Below, one piece after another: positions 1-8,399 of a stretch of DNA of 64,000 nt. The DNA is taken from positions 4,774,001 to 4,838,000 of the forward strand of contig OZ243123.1 in the NCBI GenBank assembly GCA_965212505.1, in the 5' to 3' direction. Made by a program: the position numbers and the translations under genes. Origin of the DNA: JAHEKO01 sp965212505. Its GTDB lineage: Bacteria > Acidobacteriota > Thermoanaerobaculia > Multivoradales > JAHEKO01. A model generated the notes under the pieces. It was not told where the DNA came from. It made no database searches and saw only the letters and a list, made by a program, of their open reading frames with translations. Within the stretch, counting starts at the first letter, position 1. Every line of letters begins with the position of its first letter.

Positions 1-1077
1 CAGGATGTCGGTCAGCAGGTTGCCGAGGCTCGACTCGCGGTAGTAGCGACGGAAGGCCAGCTCGTCGACCCGGCCGATCACCTCGGTCAGCGGAGCGGCG
101 GCCGCACGCGCATCTGCGATCAGCGCGACGAGGTCGCGCCGGGGCTCGAGTTCTGCCGACTCGACCGGAATCAGGCGGCCCTCATCGAGCTCTACCTCGC
201 CGGTCTCGGTGTCGAGCGCCAGCCGCAGGAGGCCGAGGTACTTGCCCTGGCCAAACGTCAGCCCCACCCAGGTTCCTGTCTCCGGATGTTGCACCGGCTC
301 CCAGAGACCGTGGTCCGAGTGGCCGCCGAAGATCACGTCCACCCCCTCGAGCGCGCCGGCCATCTCCCAGTCTTCGTCGAAGCCGCGTTGTACCTCGGGG
401 TCGGCCTCCTTGTCGGTCTGCATGGGAGCCGTGCGGTTCTGGTGAGTCAGAACCACGACGAGGTCGACCTCGTCGCGGATCTCGTCCACGTAGCCCTGCA
501 CGATCTCGGTCGGGGGCCGCACCTCGATGCCGGCGTAGTGCGCCGGGTTGATGGCGTTGATGAACGCGTCGACTCCCATCACCCCGATCACGCCGATACG
601 CACCCCCTGCCTCTCGAGGATGGTGTAGGCCTGCAGGAAGTTGAAGTCGGTGCCTTCGTAGAAGAGGTTGGAGCTCAACACCGGGAAGCGCGCTCGCTGC
701 GCGGTCCGATGGAGGCTCTCCCAGCCGTACTCGAACTCGTGGTTGCCGAGGTTGACGGCGTCGTAACCCATCAGGCTGTAGAGGTCCCAGGCGAGCTTTC
801 CTTCGGTTGCCTGAGAGAGCGCGCCGGTGTAGATGTCGCCGGCGTCGAACAGGAAGCTCAACTCCTCTTCGGTGCGCATCTGGTCGATCAGGGCTGCGAG
901 CCACGGGATGCCGCCGATCTGTTCGATCTCGGGGTTCCAGAACGCTTCGGTCGGCGCGTAGACGCTTTCGATGTCGTTCGTGTGGAGGAGCGTGACGAGG
1001 CGCTTCTCGGCGACGGCGTCCACCGCGGGTGCCGCGACCAGGAGCGCGAGGAGCAGGACAGGACGTAGGCTGTGCAT
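1..1077 (-). CDS. 5'-nucleotidase/UshA-type metallophosphatase, C-terminal part missing
   Basis: Exported phosphoesterase of the UshA/CpdB family, expected to hydrolyse nucleotides or related phosphate esters outside the cytoplasm with two metal ions. The ATG at 1077 opens a signal peptide (about residues 1-23, MHSLRPVLLLALLVAAPAVD). Metal-site motifs follow in order: LLHTND near 31-35, DAGDIYTG, GNHEFEYG, and GGHSDHG. The frame is open to the window edge (359 codons), so the C-terminal 5'-nucleotidase domain is only begun. It diverges from the saccharopine-type genes across 91 bp. The family call is firm; the substrate cannot be told. Long ORFs in other frames across this stretch are shadows. 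Confidence 0.85.
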   Translation of the reverse strand, partial: MHSLRPVLLLALLVAAPAVDAVAEKRLVTLLHTNDIESVYAPTEAFWNPEIEQIGGIPWLAALIDQMRTEEELSFLFDAGDIYTGALSQATEGKLAWDLYSLMGYDAVNLGNHEFEYGWESLHRTAQRARFPVLSSNLFYEGTDFNFLQAYTILERQGVRIGVIGVMGVDAFINAINPAHYAGIEVRPPTEIVQGYVDEIRDEVDLVVVLTHQNRTAPMQTDKEADPEVQRGFDEDWEMAGALEGVDVIFGGHSDHGLWEPVQHPETGTWVGLTFGQGKYLGLLRLALDTETGEVELDEGRLIPVESAELEPRRDLVALIADARAAAAPLTEVIGRVDELAFRRYYRESSLGNLLTDIL

Positions 1078-1131
1078 AAGGATCGTCGGCAGTGTAGCCG
1101 CCCGAGGTGGCGATGCCCACCCGGGCGCGTC

Positions 1132-1160
1132 TTGCACGGACGGAGGCCCACCCGTAGCAT
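1132..1160 (+). promoter_or_regulatory. candidate promoter for the saccharopine gene pair
   Basis: TTGCAC at 1132-1137 and TAGCAT at 1155-1160 are separated by 17 bases. The -10-like box ends only 8 bases before the ATG at 1169, and no Shine-Dalgarno sequence precedes that ATG. If the promoter is real, the transcript would be leaderless or nearly so. This is inference from spacing only. Confidence 0.4.
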
Positions 1161-1168
1161 CCCCGGCG

Positions 1169-2500
1169 ATGAAGTCAGTGCTCGTACTCGGTGCCGGCCA
1201 GAGCTCGCCCTACCTGATTCGCTATCTACTGGAACACGCGGCGTCGGACGATTTCCAGGTCGTCGTCGCCGATCGCGACCTCGAGCAGGCCGCCGAGCGG
1301 GTGGGGGCTCACCCGCGAGGGGAGGCGCGACCGATCGACGCGACGTCGCCCGAGGAGCTGTTCAGGGCGGCGAGTTCGGCCGACCTGGTGATCAACCTAA
1401 TGCCACCGGGGATGCAGCGCTCGATCGTTCACGAGTGCATGCGAGCCGACGTCGACATGCTCTCCGTGTCGTATGCGACGTCGGATCTCGTCCAGCTTTC
1501 AGAGGAGGCGCGCGAGCTCGGGCTTCTGATGCTCTTCGAGCTCGGCGTCGATCCGGGGATCGACCATATGGCCACCATGGCGCTGCTCGATCGCCTGCGC
1601 GCCGAGGGGAAGAGGGTGACGAGCTTCGTTTCCTATGGAGGCGGCTTGCCGGCGCCCGACTCCATCGACAACCCGCTCGGTTATGCAGTGACCTGGAACC
1701 CACGTAACGTCGTGATGGCCGGTGCCGACGGCGCGCTCTTCGTGGAAGACGGTCGCACACGAGCGGTACCGCCCGCCCGAGTTTTCGAAGAGGTCTGGCC
1801 GGTAGAGGTCGCGAGCTTCGGAGAGCTCGAAGCGTACGCAAATCGCGACTCGCTTTCGTACGTCCAGGCGTTCGGACTCGAACAGGCGGAGACCGTCATT
1901 CGCGCCACCCTTCGCTATCCGGGTTGGTGCGCAACCTGGCAACAGATCGTGAAGTTGGGCCTGAACAACGAAGCGATCGGGATCCCGGAGCTTCACGAGC
2001 GCAGCTTCGCGGATCTGGTCGACATGTTCCTGCCACACCCGTCGAAGGGGGCCGACACCGAGGCGCGTGCCGCGGCCTTTCTCGGGCTCGAGACCGACGA
2101 TGTGGAGCTTGCGAACCTCCGGTGGCTGGGACTCTTCTCGACCGAGGCGATCGGCTTCCACGCCCGATCGGCGACCCAGGTGCTGACTCGACGCCTCGCC
2201 GAGAGGTTGCGGCTACCCGAAGAGGGTCGTGACGTCGTCATCCTCCAGCACGAGCTGCAAACCGAGATGGACGGCGAGGTCGGTCGCATCCGCGCTACCC
2301 TGATCGAATATGGCGAGCGTGGCGGGATGAGCGCGATGGCACGCACGGTGGGGCTGCCTACCGGGATTGCGGCCCGCTTGATACTCAGCGGTGAGCTCGA
2401 GGCGACCGGCTGCTTACGCCCGACCGAGCGCGCGATCTACGAGCCGGTTCTCGAGGGGCTGGCCCGTGAAGGGCTGGAGTTTCAGGAGGAGGTCAGCTGA
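1169..2500 (+). CDS. saccharopine dehydrogenase-family protein (Lys9-like)
   Basis: A 443-residue NAD(P)-binding oxidoreductase of the saccharopine reductase/dehydrogenase family. The N-terminus has a Rossmann motif (VLVLGAGQSSPYL), then the family-typical run INLMPPGMQ, a long C-terminal catalytic region with SYGGGLPAP and NPLGYAVTWNPRN, and length close to fungal Lys9. In lysine degradation this class interconverts saccharopine with aminoadipate semialdehyde and glutamate. The ATG at 1169 is chosen because the Rossmann fold starts there; an open frame extends upstream without homology. Its stop overlaps the next start (TGATG at 2498-2502), implying a two-gene operon. Direction and exact substrate are inferred from the pairing. 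Confidence 0.82.
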   Translation: MKSVLVLGAGQSSPYLIRYLLEHAASDDFQVVVADRDLEQAAERVGAHPRGEARPIDATSPEELFRAASSADLVINLMPPGMQRSIVHECMRADVDMLSVSYATSDLVQLSEEARELGLLMLFELGVDPGIDHMATMALLDRLRAEGKRVTSFVSYGGGLPAPDSIDNPLGYAVTWNPRNVVMAGADGALFVEDGRTRAVPPARVFEEVWPVEVASFGELEAYANRDSLSYVQAFGLEQAETVIRATLRYPGWCATWQQIVKLGLNNEAIGIPELHERSFADLVDMFLPHPSKGADTEARAAAFLGLETDDVELANLRWLGLFSTEAIGFHARSATQVLTRRLAERLRLPEEGRDVVILQHELQTEMDGEVGRIRATLIEYGERGGMSAMARTVGLPTGIAARLILSGELEATGCLRPTERAIYEPVLEGLAREGLEFQEEVS

Positions 2501-3639
2501 TGGGTCAGATCGAAGCCGGAATCGTCGGAACGTCGCGCAAGAAGAACGAGTCGCGGGTGGCCATTCATCCGCGCCACTTCGAGCGTCTGTCTGAGGGCCT
2601 CCGCCAGCGTCTCACCGTCGAGCGCGGCTATGGAGAACGCTTCGGCTACTCGGACGACCGGCTCAGTGAACTGGGTCTGGGTCTCGCGAGTCGCGAGCAG
2701 ATCATCGGCGACAGTCAGTTCGTTCTCCTGCCCAAGCCGCTCGCCGAGGATCTCGCGGACATGCGCGCGGGGAGCGTTCTGTGGGGCTGGCCGCACTGCG
2801 TGCAGCAGTCCGAGGTCACCCAGACCGCCATCGATCGACGTCTCACGCTGATCGCCTACGAGGCGATGTTCCACTGGGGCCGGGCGGGAGATCGTCAGCT
2901 ACACAGCTTCTACAAGAACAACGAGCTGGCCGGCTACTGCGCCGTTCTCCACGCTCTGGAGCTACTTGGCGCGGACGGCTTCTACGGACCACCTCGGCGG
3001 GCAGTGGTGCTCGGTTTCGGCTCGGTCAGCCGGGGCGCGATCTACGCGCTCATGGGTCGGGGGATCACCGACATCGAGGTCTACACACAGCGCCCACCGC
3101 ACCTCGTACGCGACCAGGTGTACGGCTGTGTCTACGGCCGTATGGCTCGCGCCGACGGCGCCGGCATGTCGGCGGAGCGCCCGAGCGGAGCTGCTTCGAG
3201 CCTGGCGGACGTCCTGGCCGAGGCGGACGTGATCGTCAACGGAACCCTCCAGGACACCGATGCACCGCTTATGTATCTGCCGCGCGGCGGCGAATCGGAA
3301 CTGCGCTCCGGCTCGCTCATCGTCGACGTCAGCTGCGACGAAGCGATGGGTTTCGACTTCGCGCGCCCGACGACGTTCGACGAGCCGGTCTTTCGGATCG
3401 GAGACGGGGTCCTCTACTACGCGGTCGACCACACGCCGACCTACCTTTGGGACAGCGCTACCTGGGAGATCTCCGAAGCGCTCTTGCCCTACCTGGAAAG
3501 TGTGCTCGCCGGGCCGGAGGGTTGGGCCGAGAGTCCGACGATCGAGCGCTCGATCGAGATCCGTGACGGCGTCATTCAGAACGAGAAGATCCTCTCGTTC
3601 CAGAAGCGCTCGGCGGACTATCCGCATCCGGTCGAATAG
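2500..3639 (+). CDS. alanine dehydrogenase/PNT-fold dehydrogenase, Lys1- or carboxyethylornithine-synthase-like
   Basis: A 379-residue protein of the AlaDh/PNT-N family, which includes fungal Lys1 saccharopine dehydrogenase, the lysine-ketoglutarate reductase half of animal and plant LKR/SDH, and N5-(carboxyethyl)ornithine synthase. Visible features are the N-terminal GIVGTSRKKNESRVAIHP (family R..K..E.RV.....), FYKNNELAGY before the nucleotide fold, and the dinucleotide-binding VVLGFGSVSRGA. A Shine-Dalgarno AGGAGG lies just upstream inside the previous gene, and the start overlaps its stop by one base. Next to a Lys9-like partner it probably forms or uses saccharopine, so the pair would be a split version of eukaryotic LKR/SDH. 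A carboxyethyl amino-acid dehydrogenase remains possible. Confidence 0.75.
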   Translation: MGQIEAGIVGTSRKKNESRVAIHPRHFERLSEGLRQRLTVERGYGERFGYSDDRLSELGLGLASREQIIGDSQFVLLPKPLAEDLADMRAGSVLWGWPHCVQQSEVTQTAIDRRLTLIAYEAMFHWGRAGDRQLHSFYKNNELAGYCAVLHALELLGADGFYGPPRRAVVLGFGSVSRGAIYALMGRGITDIEVYTQRPPHLVRDQVYGCVYGRMARADGAGMSAERPSGAASSLADVLAEADVIVNGTLQDTDAPLMYLPRGGESELRSGSLIVDVSCDEAMGFDFARPTTFDEPVFRIGDGVLYYAVDHTPTYLWDSATWEISEALLPYLESVLAGPEGWAESPTIERSIEIRDGVIQNEKILSFQKRSADYPHPVE

Positions 3640-3820
3640 AAGGCTTGAACCCAGCGTCCGGTCGTCGACCCTCGAGACGCTGGTCACACCCTTTGGCCGA
3701 GGCTCTAGAGAGAGCGGGTCTTGCGGAAGTTGGCAGCAGGACCGGCGGTCGCCTGGCCGACCAGCGCCTGATCGAGCCCTTCGAACGTCGAGCTCGAGCG
3801 GTGGCGTTCTGAACTGGGAG

Positions 3821-4399
3821 CTAGAAGCCGCTTGGGAAGACGTCCGAAGACTCGACCGACACGTGGCACTGTTGGCACCGCGCTCGCTCGGGGTGGTCGG
3901 TTCGGATCTCCTCGCGCGCCGCAGGGCCTGAGTGGCACGCGACGCAGTTGTCGCGCATGAAGGTCTTGTGCGGCATGACCGGCGGGGCGAGCGCGTTGAG
4001 ACGGTCGCCTCGTCGCAGATCCTGGCGCAGTCCAGCGAAACGGTTGGCGACGAAGACGGAGTCCGTGTTCTGGAAGACGTGACACTGCTGACAGCGGCTG
4101 ATGGCGCTCATGCCGGCGGTGCTCTCATGCGGCGAGGGCGGCGCGAAGCCAACGCCGTCGACATCTCGGCCGTGAGTGTCGTGACACTCGCTGCAGCTCA
4201 TGCCGAAGCTCTCATGGGCGACCACCGGGGGCGCTCCATCGAAGGCCCGCCGCTCGGCGCGAACGGAGGCGGCCGTCTTGAGGGCACCGTCGCTCCCGGG
4301 AACCGCGATCTCGGGCCCTCGGTCTCCGCAGGCGAAGGCGAGAAGCGTCAGCGAGTAGAGGAGGGTGGCCGCGAGGCGCGAGCGCCGAGCCCGGTTCAC
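3821..4399 (-). CDS. napB: NapB-type diheme subunit duplicated to four haems
   Basis: Periplasmic c-type cytochrome that passes electrons to NapA. The 192-residue product starts at a GTG whose bases overlap the napA stop (GTGA, 4396-4399). It has a lipobox-like N-terminus (LLAFACG). Four CXXCH sites are seen: about C69-H73, C103-H107, C152-H156 and C175-H179. The second half (APPVMPHKTF...CVACH...CQQCHV) is a normal NapB domain; the first half (APPVVAHESF...CSECH...CQQCHV) repeats its plan. Classical NapB has only two haems, so this is an internal duplication. A longer frame reading upstream through the NapA region is a shadow. The NapB call is firm because of napA. Confidence 0.85.
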   Translation of the reverse strand: MNRARRSRLAATLLYSLTLLAFACGDRGPEIAVPGSDGALKTAASVRAERRAFDGAPPVVAHESFGMSCSECHDTHGRDVDGVGFAPPSPHESTAGMSAISRCQQCHVFQNTDSVFVANRFAGLRQDLRRGDRLNALAPPVMPHKTFMRDNCVACHSGPAAREEIRTDHPERARCQQCHVSVESSDVFPSGF

Positions 4400-6741
4400 G
4401 CTCTCTCGACCCGGACCGAGCACTTCTTGTAGTCCGGCTCCTTGCTGAGGTTGTCCATAGCGTCGAGGGTGAGAACGTTGACGAGGCGCGCCTCGTCGAA
4501 GAACGGCACAAAGACCGTCCCTCGCGGCGGCCGTCCGCGCCCGTCGATCTGTACCGGCATTTCGACGTCGCCCCGGCGAGTCACGAGCCGCACCCGGTCG
4601 CCGGTCTTGACCCCCAGGTCGAGCGCATCGGCGCGGTTGAGCTCGGCGTACGCCTCGGGCATCGCCTGATGGAGCTGCTCGACTCGTCGGGTCATCGAGC
4701 CGGTGTGCCAGTGCTCGAGAACGCGACCGGTCGTCAGCCAGAGCGGGTAGTCGTCGTCGGGTACCTCGGCCGGAGGGTGGTAGGGCCGCAGCCAGGCAGC
4801 GGCCTTCTCGCCGAACGCCTTGGCCTTGTAGAAGTGCACGCCCTCGTCCTTCTTGACGTACGGATCGAAGCCGGCCGCGTAGCGATAGCGAGTCTCTTTG
4901 CCGTCGACCACGGGCCAGAGCAGCCCGCGCGTCTCGCGCAGCTGCTGATAGGCGGCAACGTCTTTGCCGATGCCGAGCGTGAAGCGACGGTACTCCTCGT
5001 ACATCGGCTCGTGCCAGTTGTCCTCCGGGTAGGGGAAGAGGTGTCCCATCCCCATCCGCTTGGCGACCTGCATGATCTGGAGGGCGTCCTCCCGCGCCTC
5101 GCCGGGCGGCTCGATGATCTGGTCCCACTGCTGGGTGCGGCGCTCGGAGTTGCCGAACGCCCCTTCGCGCTCGATCCACGCGGCAGCGGGAAGTACCAGG
5201 TCGGCCATCTCGGTGGTGGGTGTCGGGTAGATGTCGCTGACGATCAGGAAGCGGCCGTCGCCCGGCTCACGCTGGAAGCGATTCAGGTTGGGCATCGAGA
5301 CCCAGGGGTTGGTGGTTTGCACCCACATCGTTTTGATGTCGCCCCGTGTGAAGGCGCGGAACATATCGACCGTGTGGTACCCGGGTTTGGGTGGGATGGT
5401 GCCCGGCTCGACCCCCCAGATCTCTTCGGCGAGCGCACGGTGCGCTTCGTTGCCAACCACCATGTCGGCCGGCAGCCGATGGGCGAGGGTGCCCACCTCG
5501 CGCACCGTTCCGCACGCCGAGGGCTGTCCGGTCAGACTGAACGGATTCGATCCCGGTCGGCTGATCTTGCCGGTCACCAGGTGCAGATCGGTGATCAGGT
5601 TGTTCATCCAGGTGCCGCGGGTGTGCTGGTTGACCCCCATGCACCAGAGGCTCACCGTGCCGCGTCCCTGGTCGCCGTAGATCTTGGCGAGCGCCTCGAT
5701 CTGGGCGACGGGCACGCCGGAGATCTCGCTCACCTTGACCGGCGAGTAGTCGTCGAGGAAGCGACGCATCTCCTCGAGGGAGGAGTTGCTCGGTCGGTCT
5801 TTGAAGGTGTAGTGCTCGGCCTGCTCGCCGTAGCAACCCCAGCCGATCTCGTCGAGGTCCTCGACCCCGCGCTTGAAGATCACGTTCTCCTCGATGAAGC
5901 TCCGGTCGAGCAGCCCGTCTCTGAAGAGGATGTGGAGGATGCCGTTCGCGAGGGCGAGGTCGGAGCCGGGGATGAACTCGACGTAGAGATCGGCGTAGTC
6001 GCTGGTCGGCGTGCGGCGGGTCGCGATGTCGATCAGCCGCACGCTCGGGTTCTTGCGTTTGTTCTCGAGGATGCGGCTGAAGAGCACCGGGTGCATCTCC
6101 GCCATGTTGTTGCCCCAGAAGACGAAGTCGTCGCCGGCTTCGAAGTCCTCATAGCAGCCCATCGGTTCGTCGCTCTGGAACTGGGTCATGAAGCCGACGA
6201 CCGCGCTCGCCATACACAGACGGGCGTTGGGGTCGAGGTTGTTCGAGCGCAGGCCGCCACGGAACCACTTGGAGGCGGCGTAGCCGTCGAAGATCGTCCA
6301 TTGCCCGGAGCCGTACATGGCGACCGACTCGGGACCGTGCTGGTCCAGCGCCTCTTGATACTTCGAAGCCACCAGGTCGAGCGCTTCGTCCCAGGAGATG
6401 CGCTTCCAACCGCTGCCGTCACGCAGTTGCGGGTAGAGCAGGCGGTCTTCGCCGTAGAGGAACGCGGGCAGATGGTAGCCCTTGACGCAGAGTAGGCCGC
6501 GGTTGACCGGGCTCGCCTCGTCGCCACGAACGGACATCACCCGGCCCTCGCGTACGCCGACCTCGACGCCGCAGCCGGTGCCGCAGTAGCGACACGGCGC
6601 CTTCTTCCAATCGAGGTCCGCGTCGGCGAGCGATTGCCCCTCGACGATGCGCTCGGCCGCTTCGCGGTCCGAGCACGAGAAGGCGGCCACTCCCGTAGCG
6701 GAGGTGGCGCCGAGGACTTGAAGAAGCTCTCGTCTGTTCAT
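4396..6741 (-). CDS. napA: periplasmic nitrate reductase catalytic subunit
   Basis: Molybdenum bis-MGD enzyme reducing nitrate to nitrite in the periplasm. The 781-residue product starts at the ATG at 6741 with a Tat-type leader (NRRELLQVLG, then a hydrophobic stretch ending near Cys23). The [4Fe-4S] cysteines are C50, C53, C57 and C85 (KAPCRYCGTGCGVEV ... GLLCVKG). The Mo ligand is Cys176 in ARLCMASAV, the NapA pattern rather than the Asp of NarG or Sec of FdhF. Length is slightly below the usual ~830. It lies 10 bases after the octahaem gene and overlaps napB. An assimilatory (NasA) role is unlikely given the Tat leader and the NapB partner. A 608-codon antisense ORF over it is a GC artefact. 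Confidence 0.93.
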   Translation of the reverse strand: MNRRELLQVLGATSATGVAAFSCSDREAAERIVEGQSLADADLDWKKAPCRYCGTGCGVEVGVREGRVMSVRGDEASPVNRGLLCVKGYHLPAFLYGEDRLLYPQLRDGSGWKRISWDEALDLVASKYQEALDQHGPESVAMYGSGQWTIFDGYAASKWFRGGLRSNNLDPNARLCMASAVVGFMTQFQSDEPMGCYEDFEAGDDFVFWGNNMAEMHPVLFSRILENKRKNPSVRLIDIATRRTPTSDYADLYVEFIPGSDLALANGILHILFRDGLLDRSFIEENVIFKRGVEDLDEIGWGCYGEQAEHYTFKDRPSNSSLEEMRRFLDDYSPVKVSEISGVPVAQIEALAKIYGDQGRGTVSLWCMGVNQHTRGTWMNNLITDLHLVTGKISRPGSNPFSLTGQPSACGTVREVGTLAHRLPADMVVGNEAHRALAEEIWGVEPGTIPPKPGYHTVDMFRAFTRGDIKTMWVQTTNPWVSMPNLNRFQREPGDGRFLIVSDIYPTPTTEMADLVLPAAAWIEREGAFGNSERRTQQWDQIIEPPGEAREDALQIMQVAKRMGMGHLFPYPEDNWHEPMYEEYRRFTLGIGKDVAAYQQLRETRGLLWPVVDGKETRYRYAAGFDPYVKKDEGVHFYKAKAFGEKAAAWLRPYHPPAEVPDDDYPLWLTTGRVLEHWHTGSMTRRVEQLHQAMPEAYAELNRADALDLGVKTGDRVRLVTRRGDVEMPVQIDGRGRPPRGTVFVPFFDEARLVNVLTLDAMDNLSKEPDYKKCSVRVERA

Positions 6742-6751
6742 GCTTGCGTCC

Positions 6752-8377
6752 CTAATCGCCCTTCTGTCCGTAGCGCCGTTCCATCTCGGCGCGGACCTTC
6801 TCGGTTTCCTCTTCGGCGCCGAGCTCGAACCAGCTGTGCTCCGGCCGCGCGAGGATCTCGGCGACCGCCTGCCGCACCGCACCTCCGCCGGAGCTGGCGT
6901 GGTCGGCCATCTCGAGCGCCTGCGGAATGAGCTCCATGTAGAAGCGCTCGGCGACCTCGTACATGCCGTGCCAGTGGGTGTAGTCGGGCGCCATCATCGA
7001 GGCGCCGTGACGGGCGCGGCGACCCTCGTGGTGCCAGAGGTAGAACCAGGTCCACTCGATCTCTTCGTCGAACTGCGTCGGCGTGCGAATGCCGGCGTCG
7101 GCGAGGGCCTTCATGATCTTCAGGCCCGGCTTGGCGAACTTCTCGTTGTAGAGAATCACCAGATCGTCGTACTGCTGGTAGAAGGCGTTCACGTAGTCCG
7201 GGGTGTGGCAGTGCGAGCAGACCTCCTTCATCCGGTTGCGCTTGTTCTCGGCGCTGTCGTGGATGAGGCGGGCACGCTCGTCTGGGTCGGTCTCTTTGAC
7301 GATCGCGTGGTTGACGTCGGTGTCCATCACCAGACTGACCGGCGGGCGGTTCGTCCACGAGATGCGCTCGCCGGCGTCGTGGGTGACCTTGCCGTCGTTC
7401 CGCATGTGGCCCGACATGTGGCAGGTGGCGCAGGTGGGCGCGGCGGAGTAGTCCTCGCCGAGAACCCAGTTCTCGCCGTCGAGATTCAGGTCGTCCTTGA
7501 GGTCGCGATAGGCGACGCCGTGCTTGGACTCCTCGAAGATCTCTTTCTGCGGGTGGTCGGGTCCGAGGTGGCACTTGCCGCAGTTCTCGGGCTGCCGGGC
7601 GCGCCGCGGCGAGAAGTCGTGGCGACTGTGGCAGGCGGAGCAAGAGCCGCGCGAGCCGTCGACGTTGAGACGCCCGATGCCGGTGTTCGGCCAGGTGCCC
7701 GCGTGCATCATCGGGCGGCCGTTGTCGTCTTTGAGAATCCGGCCGACCGCGTCGAGGTTGGTCGGTATGCCGTCTTCGTCGGGTTCGAGGTCGTCGACCG
7801 TGACGGTGCCGCCGTCGCTCGCTTGGAAAGCGACCTTCGAGCCGTGGCACTGCTGACAGCCGGAGAAGGAGCTGGCGAGGCCGTTCACCATGTCGACGGC
7901 TTTGCCCGGCGTGGGGGAGTGCGGATTGAACGGCGCGCGCGAGCCTTCGACCGTCTCGGCCAGGAAGTTGTCGAGCGAAGCCAAGATGTTGCCGCCCTTG
8001 GCGTGGTGGCTGGCGGCGAACTCCTGGCCCTCCGTCAGATGGCAGCGCGAACAGTCGCGCGGGGTGACGATGGTTGCGATGCTCTCGCCGTAGTGGGTGA
8101 AGGCATCCGCGTCCTGTTCGCCCGCCTCATGGCACTCGACGCAGCCGACGCCCTTCTCGGCGTGGGTACTCCCCTCCCAGTGCGCGACAATGCCGGGCTG
8201 TGACTGAAGGTGGCAGTCGACGCAGCCCTTGGAGCTCGCCGGCACCGCAATCGACGGCGGACGCAGACCCGCCTGCTCGGCCTTGTGCGCGGTCTCTCTC
8301 CATTGCACGAAGACCAGCGAGAGGAGGAACAGGGCGCCGAGCCCAGCGATTACGTAGCGTTTGGTTTCGAGATTCAT
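6752..8377 (-). CDS. octahaem c-type cytochrome of the hydroxylamine oxidoreductase (HAO) family
   Basis: A 541-residue exported or membrane-anchored cytochrome with an N-terminal hydrophobic segment (about 8-26) and eight CXXCH motifs (CVDCH, CVECH, CSRCH, CQQCH, CSACH, CGKCH, CATCH, CSHCH). Long signature stretches match the HAO fold: GSCSACHSRHDFS, PENCGKCHLGPDHPQ, and near the C-terminus PDYTHWHGMYEVAERFY. In this family the same scaffold oxidises hydroxylamine or hydrazine, or reduces nitrite (the epsilon-HAO/HaoA type). The direction depends on the Tyr that crosslinks the active haem; a Tyr is present in PDYTHWHG, but I cannot prove that it aligns. Adjacent Nap genes favour nitrite or hydroxylamine handling within nitrate reduction to ammonium. 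It sits 22 bases after the cytochrome b gene. Confidence 0.88.
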   Translation of the reverse strand: MNLETKRYVIAGLGALFLLSLVFVQWRETAHKAEQAGLRPPSIAVPASSKGCVDCHLQSQPGIVAHWEGSTHAEKGVGCVECHEAGEQDADAFTHYGESIATIVTPRDCSRCHLTEGQEFAASHHAKGGNILASLDNFLAETVEGSRAPFNPHSPTPGKAVDMVNGLASSFSGCQQCHGSKVAFQASDGGTVTVDDLEPDEDGIPTNLDAVGRILKDDNGRPMMHAGTWPNTGIGRLNVDGSRGSCSACHSRHDFSPRRARQPENCGKCHLGPDHPQKEIFEESKHGVAYRDLKDDLNLDGENWVLGEDYSAAPTCATCHMSGHMRNDGKVTHDAGERISWTNRPPVSLVMDTDVNHAIVKETDPDERARLIHDSAENKRNRMKEVCSHCHTPDYVNAFYQQYDDLVILYNEKFAKPGLKIMKALADAGIRTPTQFDEEIEWTWFYLWHHEGRRARHGASMMAPDYTHWHGMYEVAERFYMELIPQALEMADHASSGGGAVRQAVAEILARPEHSWFELGAEEETEKVRAEMERRYGQKGD

Positions 8378-8399
8378 AGGTTCGAGCCCCTCGCTTGCA

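Noticed and set aside
182..1120. 312-codon ORF at the left end
   Set aside because: Shadow of the 5'-nucleotidase frame, which has the metallophosphatase motifs and signal peptide.
3821..5179. 452-codon frame that reads through the napA region into napB
   Set aside because: The upstream part is out of frame with the clear NapA protein; the GTGA start at 4399 with a lipoprotein-like leader fits NapB.
4669..6495. 608-codon plus-strand ORF opposite napA
   Set aside because: Antisense shadow in GC-rich DNA; no recognisable motif, while the minus strand is unambiguous NapA.
4396..6741. Formate dehydrogenase or assimilatory nitrate reductase
   Set aside because: Mo ligand motif ARLCMASAV, the Tat leader and the adjoining NapB fit NapA.
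6752..8377. NrfA or octahaem tetrathionate/nitrite reductase
   Set aside because: The CXXCK site of NrfA is absent and the long HAO-family stretches are present.
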